A DNA stretch of 64,000 bases. Source: Gammaproteobacteria bacterium. Its GTDB lineage: Bacteria; Pseudomonadota; Gammaproteobacteria; Ga0077536. Below are positions 36,442-45,264 of the stretch, piece after piece. How positions within the stretch are numbered: position 1 is the stretch's first letter; every line of letters starts with the position of its first letter. The translations under genes were made by a program, and so were the position numbers. The DNA lies in the NCBI GenBank assembly GCA_024235015.1, contig JACKNG010000006.1, positions 62,001-126,000 on the forward strand. Direction: 5' to 3'. The notes beneath the pieces are model-generated. The model was given only the letters and a program-made list of their open reading frames with translations. It was not told the origin of the DNA and did no database searches.

Positions 36442-37284
36442 ATGAGCCCGGGCGAGGTCCACTACAAGGTCGGCTGGCGGGCGGCGGGCCACCATCCCGG
36501 CCACCATCCCAGCCGCCAGCAGGGCGGCGGGCTGCACTTCCAGCACCACGTGCCGCTGGCCGACGCACCCGACCCGCGCCGCTTCGACGTGCGCGCGAGC
36601 CTGCGCGACCCCTTCGAGCGCATCCAGGTGCGGGTCTACCGCCAGACCAGCGCCATCCCGGTGTGGGTGGTGGCGGACCTGTCGGCCTCGATGGCCTACG
36701 CCGGGACCTGCGCGAAGACCGCCGTGCTCGCCGACCTGGTCGCCGGCCTCGGCTACTCCGCCTACCGTACCGGCGACCGCTTCGGCTTCGTCGGCTGCGC
36801 CGAACGGCCGCTCGACGACTGGCTCATGCCGTCGACCATGAACCGCGCCGGGGCACTGGACCTCGCCGCCCGCCTGCGCGGCTTGGTGCCGCACGGCCGC
36901 GGTGCAGACGGCCTTGCCACCGCGGCCGGGCTGCTCGGCGCACGCCGCGCACTGGTGTTCCTGGTCTCCGATTTCCACCTGCCGCTCGAACTCGTGGAAC
37001 GCACCCTGCTCGGCCTTGCCCTGCACGACGTGGTCCCGGTGGTGCTGTGGGAGCGCAGCGAGTACGCCGAGCTGCCGCGCTTCGGCCTCGCCCGCGTGCG
37101 CGATGCCGAGAGCGGGCGCAGCCGCCTGCTGTTCATGCGCCCCGCCCTGCACCGCCGCATCGCGGCTGCCTATGCCGCGCGACGCGAGCGCCTCGCCACG
37201 TTGTTCGCCCGGCACGGCCGCCTGCCCCTGTACCTGGAACGCGGCTTCGACGCCGACGAGGTGACCCATTATTTCTTCGGTTAG
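36442..37284 (+). CDS. mxaS: DUF58 protein, MxaS-like
   Basis: A 280-residue protein with a DUF58/vWA-like core. It starts MSPGEVHYKVGWRAAGHHPG, then has RQTSAIPVWVVADLSASMAYAG, where DLSAS matches a MIDAS-type metal site (DxSxS), and later GARRALVFLVSDFHLPLE. It lies one base after the mxaR stop. DUF58 proteins work with MoxR ATPases in assembling metal-dependent or membrane complexes; MxaS has this place in the methanol dehydrogenase maturation block. Its last codons overlap the proposed start of mxaA. Confidence 0.8.
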   Translation: MSPGEVHYKVGWRAAGHHPGHHPSRQQGGGLHFQHHVPLADAPDPRRFDVRASLRDPFERIQVRVYRQTSAIPVWVVADLSASMAYAGTCAKTAVLADLVAGLGYSAYRTGDRFGFVGCAERPLDDWLMPSTMNRAGALDLAARLRGLVPHGRGADGLATAAGLLGARRALVFLVSDFHLPLELVERTLLGLALHDVVPVVLWERSEYAELPRFGLARVRDAESGRSRLLFMRPALHRRIAAAYAARRERLATLFARHGRLPLYLERGFDADEVTHYFFG

Positions 37285-38176
37285 CCCAGCCCGCTGCCGC
37301 ACGTGGCGCGGCCTCGCCGTCGTCCTGCTGCTGCTCGCCAGCGCGGCGTCGGCCGACGACAGCGTGGTACGCGAACTCGCCGTGGTGCAGCCGCGCGGCT
37401 TCGGCTACCTGCTCGGCGACCGCTTCGAGCGCACCGTGACCATGGCCGTGCGCGCACCCTACCGGCTCGACCGCGAGGCGCTGCCATCGGGGCGCCTGGG
37501 AGACTGGCTGGAACTCGCACCACCGCGCGTCGACAGCGAACGCGACGGCGAGCTGACCCGCTACGTCATCCATTTCGTCTACCAGCTGATCAACGTCGAC
37601 CCGGGGTTCCGCGAAATCGCCGTGCCCCACCACGAACTCGTCTACACCGACGGCACGGACAGCGGCAAGGTGCTGGTACCCGCCACCCGCGTCGGCGTGA
37701 CGATGCTGCGCCCGCCCGGCAGCGACAGCCTGCAGCCGGCCCATGCGCCGGCGCCATTGCGCTTCGATCCCACGCGCCTGTGGATCTGCGCGCTGCTCGC
37801 CGTCGCCGCCGTCGCGGCGCTCGCCTGGCTGCGCTGGGGCCTGCCGGGCGGCAGCCGCACGCGGCCGTTCGCCATCGCGGCGCGCGAGCTGGCCGCGCTC
37901 GGCCGCCGCGCTGTCGCCGGCGATGTCCACGGTGACGCCCTGCGGATGGTCCACCGCGCCTTCGACGCTACCGCCGGGCGCACGGTGTTCCCGGAAACCC
38001 TGGATGCCTTTTTCGCCGACCACGCCCGCTTCGCGGGGCTGCGCGATCCGATCACGCTCTACTTCGCCCACTCGCGCCGCTACTTCTTCGAGGACGGCAA
38101 CGACGACGCCTACCCCTACGCCGAACTCGTCGACCTGGTCGAGCGCTGTCGCGACGTCGAACGCGGGCTCGGGTGA
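37271..38176 (+). CDS. mxaA: MxaA-like membrane protein with probable ATT start codon
   Basis: The mature region ELAVVQPRGFGYLLGDRFERTV and the later TM helix LWICALLAVAAVAALAWLRW followed by a cytosolic domain match MxaA of methanol dehydrogenase maturation. A GTG at 37364 would give 270 residues without a signal peptide. The frame remains open upstream and encodes RTWRGLAVVLLLLASAASADD, a textbook signal peptide, but contains no ATG, GTG or TTG. The ATT at 37271 has GAGGTGA at ideal distance (37258-37264), giving 301 residues, the usual MxaA length. The gene overlaps mxaS by 14 bases. The alternative is the internal GTG start, or a mutated start codon. Confidence 0.75.
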   Translation: MSSVSPARCRTWRGLAVVLLLLASAASADDSVVRELAVVQPRGFGYLLGDRFERTVTMAVRAPYRLDREALPSGRLGDWLELAPPRVDSERDGELTRYVIHFVYQLINVDPGFREIAVPHHELVYTDGTDSGKVLVPATRVGVTMLRPPGSDSLQPAHAPAPLRFDPTRLWICALLAVAAVAALAWLRWGLPGGSRTRPFAIAARELAALGRRAVAGDVHGDALRMVHRAFDATAGRTVFPETLDAFFADHARFAGLRDPITLYFAHSRRYFFEDGNDDAYPYAELVDLVERCRDVERGLG

Positions 38177-39174
38177 TGCTCGACCTCGAACACCCGGCCG
38201 CCCTGCTGCTGCTGCCGCTGGCGCTGGTACCGCTGATCGTCCATGGCCAGTCGACCGTGGTCCACGCGGCCGTCGACCTGCTGCCCGAAGATGGCCTGTC
38301 GCGCGCCATCGACGCCGGCCTGCGCCTGCTCGGCGCACTCGCCGTGGCCGCCATGGTGCTCGGCATCGGCGGGCTGTACCGCGCCGAGCAGCGCGTCGAG
38401 CGCATCGGCCAGGGTGCGCAGGACGTGCTGCTGATCGACAGCAGTGGCAGCATGGACAGCCTGTTCGCGGTCGGCAACGACCAGCGCGGGCGCGCCGCCG
38501 TGTGGGGCACCTACACCTCCAAGGGCCAGGTCGCGCGGCGGCTGCTGGCCGAGTACGCTGCGCGCCGGCCGCAGGACACGTTCGCCCTGTTCCTGTTCAG
38601 CGGGAACCCGATCCCGGTGCTGCCGCTGACCGCCAAGCAGGACCTCGTGCAGGCCGCGATCGCCGCCGGTGCCATCGAACGCGGCCTGGCCTCGACCGAT
38701 CTCGCCAACGGCCTGATCCGCTCGCTGCAGTTCTTCGAGGGCAAGCCCTTCACCGGCTCGCGCATCGTCATGCTGGTCTCCGACGGCGCCGCCCACCTCA
38801 CCGTGCCGCAGCAGGATCGCATCAAGTACCTGCTGGAGAAATACCGCGTGAGCCTGTACTGGCTGTACCTGCGCACGCAGTTCAGCCCGGGGTTGTTCGC
38901 CGACGTCGATGCCGGCACCGCCGAGCAGGTCGTGCCCGAGCAGGCCGTGCACGCCTTCTTCTCCGGCATGGGCCTGCCCTACCGCGCCTTCTCCGCCGAG
39001 AACCCCGCGGCCCTGAAGGAAGCCATCGCCGAGGTCGACGCCCTGCAGAACCTGCCGATGCGCTACGAGGACGTCATTCCGCGGCGCGACCTCTCGGCGT
39101 GGTGCTACGGCGCCGGCCTGGCCCTGCTGCTGGTGCTGCTGGGCGCCCGCACCTGCGAGGTACAGCGATGGTAA
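38176..39174 (+). CDS. mxaC: von Willebrand factor A membrane protein, MxaC-like
   Basis: A 332-residue protein with an N-terminal membrane anchor (LEHPAALLLLPLALVPLIV) and a second helix near 50-75. The vWA domain has a complete MIDAS motif in DVLLIDSSGSMDSL and later RIVMLVSDGAAHL. A C-terminal helix closes the protein. The start ATG shares its A with the mxaA stop (TGATG), showing translational coupling. In the mxa block MxaC is one of two vWA proteins believed to help insert calcium into methanol dehydrogenase. Confidence 0.8.
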   Translation: MLDLEHPAALLLLPLALVPLIVHGQSTVVHAAVDLLPEDGLSRAIDAGLRLLGALAVAAMVLGIGGLYRAEQRVERIGQGAQDVLLIDSSGSMDSLFAVGNDQRGRAAVWGTYTSKGQVARRLLAEYAARRPQDTFALFLFSGNPIPVLPLTAKQDLVQAAIAAGAIERGLASTDLANGLIRSLQFFEGKPFTGSRIVMLVSDGAAHLTVPQQDRIKYLLEKYRVSLYWLYLRTQFSPGLFADVDAGTAEQVVPEQAVHAFFSGMGLPYRAFSAENPAALKEAIAEVDALQNLPMRYEDVIPRRDLSAWCYGAGLALLLVLLGARTCEVQRW

Positions 39175-39713
39175 AGAAGACCCGTCTCACCCTGCTCGCC
39201 GCCACCGTCGGCGGCATTGCCGTGCTCGGCGCCGCGCACGAACTCGCGCGCCTGCGCGACCTGCAGGCCTACAACGCCGCGCTGGCGACCAGCCACTACG
39301 CCGAGGCCGCCGCACATGCCGGCCTCCACGGCGTCTTCGCCGCGGCCTACGCGGCGCACGTCGCCGGTGATTTCCAACAGGCACGCCAGCTCTACAGCCG
39401 GCTCGAGCGCAGCGCCCCGCCACCCCTGCGCGCCACCACCCACTACAACATCGGCAACACCTACCTCGAGCAGGCCGCCGCCATCGACCGCGAGGCCGAG
39501 GCCGATCGCGCCGTACCGCTGGTCGAGCTGGCCAAGGCCAGCTACCGCGAGGCGCTGCGCCTCGACGACACGCTGTGGGACGCCCGCTACAACCTCGAAC
39601 GCGCGCTCGAACTGTCGCCCGACGTCGGTGAGCGCAAGCTGATGGAACTCGAGGGCCAGCGTCGCAACGTGCGCTCGTTCAACGCCACCGATCCGGAAGG
39701 CGCGCTGCCGTGA
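39168..39713 (+). CDS. mxaK: TPR-like protein, MxaK-like
   Basis: A 181-residue protein anchored by an N-terminal hydrophobic segment (TLLAATVGGIAVLGAAHELA) with helical repeats behind it: YAAHVAGDFQQARQLYSRLE, TTHYNIGNTYLEQAA and KASYREALRLDDTLWDARYNLERAL, each resembling a TPR unit. It overlaps mxaC by 7 bases and mxaL by 4. MxaK has this size and position in methylotroph clusters; its role is in dehydrogenase maturation, mechanism unknown. Confidence 0.78.
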   Translation: MVKKTRLTLLAATVGGIAVLGAAHELARLRDLQAYNAALATSHYAEAAAHAGLHGVFAAAYAAHVAGDFQQARQLYSRLERSAPPPLRATTHYNIGNTYLEQAAAIDREAEADRAVPLVELAKASYREALRLDDTLWDARYNLERALELSPDVGERKLMELEGQRRNVRSFNATDPEGALP

Positions 39714-40633
39714 GCGCGGCGCGGCGCCTGCGCCTGTTGCTGCTGGTCGGCGCCTGCATCCTGCTCGCGGCGACCTTCGCCGATCCCGAGCTGAGCCTGG
39801 AGCGCCCGACCTATCGCTACGTGTTCGTATTCGACATCACCCAGAGCATGAACGTCGCCGACGTGCCGACGGCGCCACCGGCGACCTCGCGCCTGGCCTG
39901 GGCCAGGCAGAGCGCGAACCAGGCGCTGGCCGCCCTGCCCTGCGGTACCGAGGTCGGCCTGGCCCTGTTCAGCGGCCACCGCGCCTTCCTGCTGATCAAG
40001 CCGGTCGAGACCTGCGCCAACTACCACGAGCTGAGGCAGATGATCGACGGCATCGACTGGCGCATGGCCTGGGAGGCGCGCAGCGAAGTCGCCAAGGGCC
40101 TGTTCAAGAGCATCGAGCTGGTCGCGGCCATCGGCACCGACGACCGCCTGGTGTTCTTCAGCGACGGCCACGAGGCGCCACCGATCAACCCCGACGTGCC
40201 GCCGCGCTTCGACGGCGAACCGGGCGCCGTCGCCGGGCTGGTGGTCGGCGTCGGCGGCGATGCCCTGGTGCCGATCCCGCGTTTCGACGAGGACAACCAT
40301 CCGCTCGGCGTGTGGCATGCCCACGACGTCCTCCACACCGACACCTTCACCGCCGACCAGCGCAAGCGCGCCGGCGAGCGGCCCATCGTCGGTACCGAGC
40401 ACCTGTCCTCGCTGCGCGAGGCCTACCTGCAGGCCCTCGCCAGCAAGACCGGCCTCGGCTATCACCGCCTGCGCGACGGCGACGACCTGCTGCAGGCGCT
40501 CGAGCAACCCGCGCTCGCCATTCCGCGCGAAGTCACCACCGATGCGCGCTGGCTGCTCGCCCTCGCCGCGCTGTGCGCCTTCCTCGCCAGCTACCTCGGC
40601 CGTTCGTCGCCGCGCCGGCGCGGCGCCGGCTGA
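39710..40633 (+). CDS. mxaL: von Willebrand factor A protein, MxaL-like
   Basis: A 307-residue periplasm-facing protein with an N-terminal signal anchor (LRLLLLVGACILLAATFADP) and a C-terminal helix (WLLALAALCAFLASYLG). The vWA core begins VFVFDITQSMNVADVP, a MIDAS-like DxTxS, and contains LVFFSDGHEAPP. The GTG start overlaps the mxaK stop by four bases. It closes the operon; the next gene is 142 bp away and belongs to a different functional group. mxaF, mxaJ, mxaG and mxaI are not in the window. Confidence 0.8.
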   Translation: MSAARRLRLLLLVGACILLAATFADPELSLERPTYRYVFVFDITQSMNVADVPTAPPATSRLAWARQSANQALAALPCGTEVGLALFSGHRAFLLIKPVETCANYHELRQMIDGIDWRMAWEARSEVAKGLFKSIELVAAIGTDDRLVFFSDGHEAPPINPDVPPRFDGEPGAVAGLVVGVGGDALVPIPRFDEDNHPLGVWHAHDVLHTDTFTADQRKRAGERPIVGTEHLSSLREAYLQALASKTGLGYHRLRDGDDLLQALEQPALAIPREVTTDARWLLALAALCAFLASYLGRSSPRRRGAG

Positions 40634-40775
40634 CGACTGCCCACGCCACGGCGGCAGGCCGCCGCGGCCGCCGCTGGTGGCGATCCGGGCGGCCCGCGCG
40701 ACGGACACGCGCGCGAAATCCGGGCTAAACTCGACGCCGGGCGGCCGCCGCGGCCGCATCTACGAGGGGAGAGTC

Positions 40776-42440
40776 ATGACTGATACAGCCGCATTACGCG
40801 CGAGCGGTGCGAACACGTCCGAGTTCGACGCCATCATCATCGGGGCCGGTTTCGGCGGCATGTACGCGCTGCACATCCTGCGCGAGCAGGGTCTCAAGGT
40901 CCGCGTCTACGACGAGGCCGCCGGCGTCGGCGGCACCTGGTTCTGGAACCGCTATCCCGGCGCGCGCGTCGATTACCCGGGCGGTCCGTTCTACTGCTAC
41001 ACCTTTTCCGAGGATCTCATCCGCGAGTTCGACTGGCCGGACACCCAGCCCGACCAGCCGACCGTGCTGCGTTACCTCAACTTCGTCGCCGATCGCCTCG
41101 ACCTGCGCCGCGACATCGAGCTCGGCACGCGCATCACCGGCGCCAGCTACGACGAGGCCGCACAGCGCTGGGACGTGGCGACCAGCACCGGCGAGCGCCT
41201 GCGCGCGCAGTTCGTGGTGTGCGCGGTCGGCGCGCTGTCGGCGGCCAACATTCCCGACATCCCGGGGCGCGAACGTTTCCAGGGCGAGTGCTACCACACC
41301 GGGCGCTGGCCGCACGACAAGACGGTCAGCTTCACCGGCAAGCGCGTCGGCCTCATCGGTACGGGCTCCTCGGGCATCCAGTCGACGCCCGAGATCGCGC
41401 GCGACGCCGCCCACCTGACGGTGTTCCAGCGCACCCCGCAGTACTCGGTGCCGTGCGGCAACCGCCCGACCGATCCCGAACTGGTCGCCGCGGCGCGCGC
41501 CAACTGGCCGAAGTTCCGCGAGATCATGCTGCGCACCCCGATCGGTTCGCCCGACGAACCCTCGACTCTGCTCGCGCGCGACCACACCCCGGAGCAGCGC
41601 CGCGCCGTCTACGAGGCGGCCTGGGGCCGCGGCGGCATCGGCAGCGTGCTGGTCGGTACCTATGCCGACATCCTCACCGACAAGCAGTCCAACGAGTGGC
41701 TGGCCGAGTTCGTGCGCGAGAAGATTGCCGAGGTCGTCGAGGACCCGGAGACCGCGCGCAAGCTCATGCCGAGCTACATGATCGGCACCAAGCGCCAGGT
41801 CATGGACGACGGCTACTACCAGGCCTTCAACCGGGACAACGTCAGCCTGGTCGACCTGCGCGAGGATCCCATCGTCGAGATCACCGAGCGCGGCGTGCGC
41901 ACGCAGAGCGGCGAGCACCCGCTCGACATGCTGGTCTACGCCACCGGCTTCGATGCCATAACCGGCGCGCTGCAGAACATCGATCCGCGCGGGCGTGACG
42001 GCGTGCCGCTGACCGAACGCTGGGCGCAACGCTTCAATTCCTACCTCGGCCTGACCATCCCCGGCCTGCCCAACCTGTTCATGATCCACGGCCCCGAGTC
42101 GCCCTGCGTGCTCTACAACATGCCGCTCGGCGCCGAGCAGGAAGCCGACTGGATCCGCGACTGCATCGTGCACCTGCGTGAGCATGGCATCGGCGCCATC
42201 GAACCGGCGCCGGGAGTCGACCTCGCGTGGGCGAAGGAGGTCGAGGACTGGGGCAACACCTCGCTCTACCCCGAGGCCGATTCCTGGTACATGGGCAGCA
42301 ACATCCCGGGCAAGCACCGCCAGTTCGCCGTCCATCTCGGTGGGCCGGAGTACTTCCGGCGCATCCGCGATGTGGCGGAGGCGGGCTACCCCGGATTCGT
42401 CACCGAACCCGAACGCAGCCGCGCCGCCTCGGCCGGCTGA
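40776..42440 (+). CDS. Baeyer-Villiger-type flavin monooxygenase
   Basis: A 554-residue FAD/NADPH monooxygenase likely to insert oxygen into cyclic ketones. FAD binding is shown by IIIGAGFGGMYALHILRE and GVGGTWFWNRYPGARVD. The BVMO fingerprint FxGxxxHxxxWP is present in RFQGECYHTGRWPHD. NADPH binding is in GKRVGLIGTGSSGIQ, with DMLVYATGFDAITG near the C-terminus. The form resembles the cyclohexanone/cyclododecanone monooxygenase group. GAGGGGAGAG precedes the start. It is followed after 52 bp by an enoyl-CoA hydratase gene, consistent with degradation of alicyclic compounds. Confidence 0.9.
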   Translation: MTDTAALRASGANTSEFDAIIIGAGFGGMYALHILREQGLKVRVYDEAAGVGGTWFWNRYPGARVDYPGGPFYCYTFSEDLIREFDWPDTQPDQPTVLRYLNFVADRLDLRRDIELGTRITGASYDEAAQRWDVATSTGERLRAQFVVCAVGALSAANIPDIPGRERFQGECYHTGRWPHDKTVSFTGKRVGLIGTGSSGIQSTPEIARDAAHLTVFQRTPQYSVPCGNRPTDPELVAAARANWPKFREIMLRTPIGSPDEPSTLLARDHTPEQRRAVYEAAWGRGGIGSVLVGTYADILTDKQSNEWLAEFVREKIAEVVEDPETARKLMPSYMIGTKRQVMDDGYYQAFNRDNVSLVDLREDPIVEITERGVRTQSGEHPLDMLVYATGFDAITGALQNIDPRGRDGVPLTERWAQRFNSYLGLTIPGLPNLFMIHGPESPCVLYNMPLGAEQEADWIRDCIVHLREHGIGAIEPAPGVDLAWAKEVEDWGNTSLYPEADSWYMGSNIPGKHRQFAVHLGGPEYFRRIRDVAEAGYPGFVTEPERSRAASAG

Positions 42441-42492
42441 GTGCATGGCGCGGGCGGGCCCCGGCTCGCCCGCGCCCACAGGAGGCCTGCTC

Positions 42493-43461
42493 ATGGCCGA
42501 TGCCACCGGCGCCGATCCGCACGCGGGCAGCGAGCTCGTACCCGGCGCGGCCTTCACCACCCTCAGCCTGCGTCGCGATCCGTCCAATCCGCGTATCGCC
42601 CGCATCACTTTCGACCGCCCGGCGCGGCTCAATGCCATCACCATGGATACCCCGGGTGAGATCCGTCGTGCGGTCGAATTGGCCAATGCCGACGACGAAA
42701 TCCACGCCATCGTGCTGCAGGGAGCAGGCGCGGCGTTCTGCGCCGGTTACGACATCGGCCTCTACGGCGAGGCCACGGGCGAGCACCCGTGCAAGCAGGA
42801 AGCGACGCCCTGGGACCCCATGCGCGACTACCGCGCCATGCGCGGCTACACCGACGACTTCATGGCCTTGTGGCGTTCGCACAAACCGACCATCGCGCGC
42901 GTGCACCGCTATGCCATCGCCGGCGGCTCGGACATCGCGCTGTGCTGCGACCTGATCGTGATGGAAGAGGAAGCGCGCATCGGCTACATGCCGACCCGGG
43001 TGTGGGGGTGCCCGACCACGGCGCACTGGACCTACCGTCTCGGCCCCGAGCGCGCCAAGCGCCTGCTGCTGACCGGCGATCTCATCGACGGCCGTACCGC
43101 GGCCGCCTGGGGCCTGGTCGGCGAAGCGGTGCCTGGGGAGAACCTCGATGCCGCGGTCGACGCCCTCGCCGCACGGGTCGCCGCGGTGCCCAGCGGCATG
43201 CTGGCGATGCAGAAACTGGTGGTCAACGAGGCGGTGGAGCGCATGGGCCTGCTCGCCAGCCAGACCCTGGCCACGGTGTTCGACGGCATCACCCGCCACA
43301 ACCCGGAAGGTCTGTGGTTCCGCCGCCAGGCCCAGGCCCACGGCTTCAAGTCGGCGGTGGAGTGGCGCGATTCCGGTCGCCCGATCCCGGCAGGCGACGA
43401 GGCGCGGCGGCTGATCGCCGAACTCGACGCGCTCATCGCCGCACGGGCCGACGGCGGGTAA
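42493..43461 (+). CDS. Enoyl-CoA hydratase/isomerase family protein
   Basis: A 322-residue crotonase-fold enzyme. The N-terminal RIARITFDRPARLNAIT, the oxyanion loops GAAFCAGYDIGLYG and RYAIAGGSDIALCCDLIVMEE, and the RTAAAWGLVGEAVP segment identify the family. It is about 50 residues longer than the minimal enzyme, with an insertion between the two oxyanion loops (about 100-125). The expected catalytic glutamates are not obvious in the ARIGYMPTRVWGCPTT stretch. AGGAGG lies 8 bases before the ATG. It is probably co-transcribed with the BVMO gene. Confidence 0.87.
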   Translation: MADATGADPHAGSELVPGAAFTTLSLRRDPSNPRIARITFDRPARLNAITMDTPGEIRRAVELANADDEIHAIVLQGAGAAFCAGYDIGLYGEATGEHPCKQEATPWDPMRDYRAMRGYTDDFMALWRSHKPTIARVHRYAIAGGSDIALCCDLIVMEEEARIGYMPTRVWGCPTTAHWTYRLGPERAKRLLLTGDLIDGRTAAAWGLVGEAVPGENLDAAVDALAARVAAVPSGMLAMQKLVVNEAVERMGLLASQTLATVFDGITRHNPEGLWFRRQAQAHGFKSAVEWRDSGRPIPAGDEARRLIAELDALIAARADGG

Positions 43462-43880
43462 CGACGCCCTGGCAGGCGCGCCCGCACCGCGCAACAGCGG
43501 CGTGGCGCGGGCTTCCACGGTGGCCGTCCAGCGCGTTTGAACGGCGCGCCGCGCCGCCCTTACCCCTTGCCCCCGGGCGTGCTCGCCCATCGTTGCCGAC
43601 CTGCGAGCCCCGGCATTCCCGGTGACTGCCGCGCCGCGCGTCGCTTGCGCCCGTCGTCACCGCACGGTGCCTGCCGTGTGCGTACGCCGGCGCTAGGCAT
43701 GGCGTGACCGCCAGCTGCTGTATGATGCCGCTTCCTTCCCGCGCGCGTGCTCCAGGACGGGTGCATCGCGCGAGCCTTGCGTTTCCCGTCACCAGCCAGC
43801 TCGCAGCCCCCATGAAGCGGTGGGTCGCGGGCTACCCGACCACGCTGAGCACCGCTCGTCCGGTGACGGCCAGGAACCCC
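43462..43880 (+). other. Upstream region of nhaA, no gene seen
   Basis: 419 bases without a supported gene. A frame continuous with nhaA reaches back to 43704 but its composition is unlike NhaA. A -10-like TATGAT occurs at 43721-43726 with no good -35. The region presumably carries the nhaA promoter and 5' leader. Confidence 0.45.
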
Positions 43881-45242
43881 ATGCACGACACCCGGCAAGT
43901 GAGCGCCCACCAGTACACGAACCTGCCCCACCAGGCCATCGAGCGGGTCTACCGGCCGTTGTCGCAGTACATGGCCATCGAGACGACCGCGGGCTTCATG
44001 CTCTTGTTTTTCGCGGGCGCCGCCGTGGTGCTGTCGAACTCGCCGTGGGGTCCTGGCTACCAGGCGCTGTGGGAAACGCCGCTCGGCTTCCGGCTCGGCC
44101 CCTGGGAGGCGACCCGCGCGGTGCGCGCCTGGATCAACGACGGCCTGATGACCCTGTTCTTCTTCCTTGTCTCGCTCGAGCTCAAACGCGAAATCGTGCT
44201 CGGCGAGCTGCGCAATCCACGCATCGCCGCGCTTTCGATTGCCGGCGCGGCCGGCGGCATGCTGGTGCCGTCGGTGATGTACCTGGCGGTTCTGGCCGGC
44301 GAGCCCGGCCACCACGGTTGGGGCACGGTCATGGCGACCGATACCGCGTTCGCGATTGGCTGCGTGTCGCTGCTCGGTACGCGCGCCCCGCAAAGCCTCC
44401 GCGTATTCCTGCTGTCACTCGCGATCGTCGATGACATCGGCGCCATCCTCGTCGTCGCGCTCGGCTACACCGCGGTCGTTGCCTGGGTTCCGCTCGGCAT
44501 CGCCGCACTCGGGCTGGTCGCGATTCGTGCCATGCGCCTGCTCGGATTCCGCAGCTTGCCGCTGTACTTTCTCGCCGGCGGTTTGGTTTGGATCGCCGTC
44601 GACGCCTCCGGCATCCATGCCACGATCGCCGGCGTAGCGCTCGGCCTGATGACACCGGCGCGCCGCTGGGTGTGCGACGAGCGCCTGTACGCCATCCTCG
44701 ATCAGGTCGTTGCGCATCCCACCACGCAGCAGGGCAGCGGCGATACCCGGGATCGCGAGACCCTGCGCATGGCCGAGGTGGCCTTGCGTGAAACCTTGTC
44801 CCCGAACGAACGCCTGGAGATGGTCCTTCATCCCTGGGTGGCCTTCGTCATCATGCCGTTGTTCGCGCTGGCCAACGCCGGCGTGCCGTTGGCGGCCATG
44901 ACCATCGACGTCCGGGTCGTCACCGCAATCGTCGTCGGGCTCGTCATCGGCAAGCCGCTCGGGGTGCTCACGTTCAGCTGGCTCGCGGTGAGGAGCGGCC
45001 TTGCCGTGCGCCCACCGGAACTCGCCTGGACGACGATCGCGGGTGCCGGCCTGCTCGCCGGGATCGCGTTCACCATGGCCATCTTCATCGCCGACCTCGC
45101 CTTTACCGGGAGCCTCGGCGACAGCGCCAAGCTCGGCATACTGATCGCGTCGATCGTCGCGGCACTGGGCGGACTCGCGCTGCTGCGCTGGCACGCCGGT
45201 GGCAGTGCCGTGGATGAGGCGTTGCACGGACGCGGCGGGTAA
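43881..45242 (+). CDS. nhaA: Na+/H+ antiporter NhaA
   Basis: NhaA exports sodium in exchange for protons across the inner membrane to control pH and salt. The 453-residue protein has the expected twelve helices, the WINDGLMTLFFFLVSLELKRE segment, and MATDTAFAIGC and LAIVDDIGAILVVAL, which hold the ion-binding aspartates. It is longer than the 388 residues of E. coli NhaA because of an extended N-terminus and a loop near TTQQGSGDTRDRETLRMAEV. CAGGA lies before the ATG at 43881. Confidence 0.95.
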   Translation: MHDTRQVSAHQYTNLPHQAIERVYRPLSQYMAIETTAGFMLLFFAGAAVVLSNSPWGPGYQALWETPLGFRLGPWEATRAVRAWINDGLMTLFFFLVSLELKREIVLGELRNPRIAALSIAGAAGGMLVPSVMYLAVLAGEPGHHGWGTVMATDTAFAIGCVSLLGTRAPQSLRVFLLSLAIVDDIGAILVVALGYTAVVAWVPLGIAALGLVAIRAMRLLGFRSLPLYFLAGGLVWIAVDASGIHATIAGVALGLMTPARRWVCDERLYAILDQVVAHPTTQQGSGDTRDRETLRMAEVALRETLSPNERLEMVLHPWVAFVIMPLFALANAGVPLAAMTIDVRVVTAIVVGLVIGKPLGVLTFSWLAVRSGLAVRPPELAWTTIAGAGLLAGIAFTMAIFIADLAFTGSLGDSAKLGILIASIVAALGGLALLRWHAGGSAVDEALHGRGG

Positions 45243-45264
45243 GCGGAATCCGCGCCGAGCGCGC

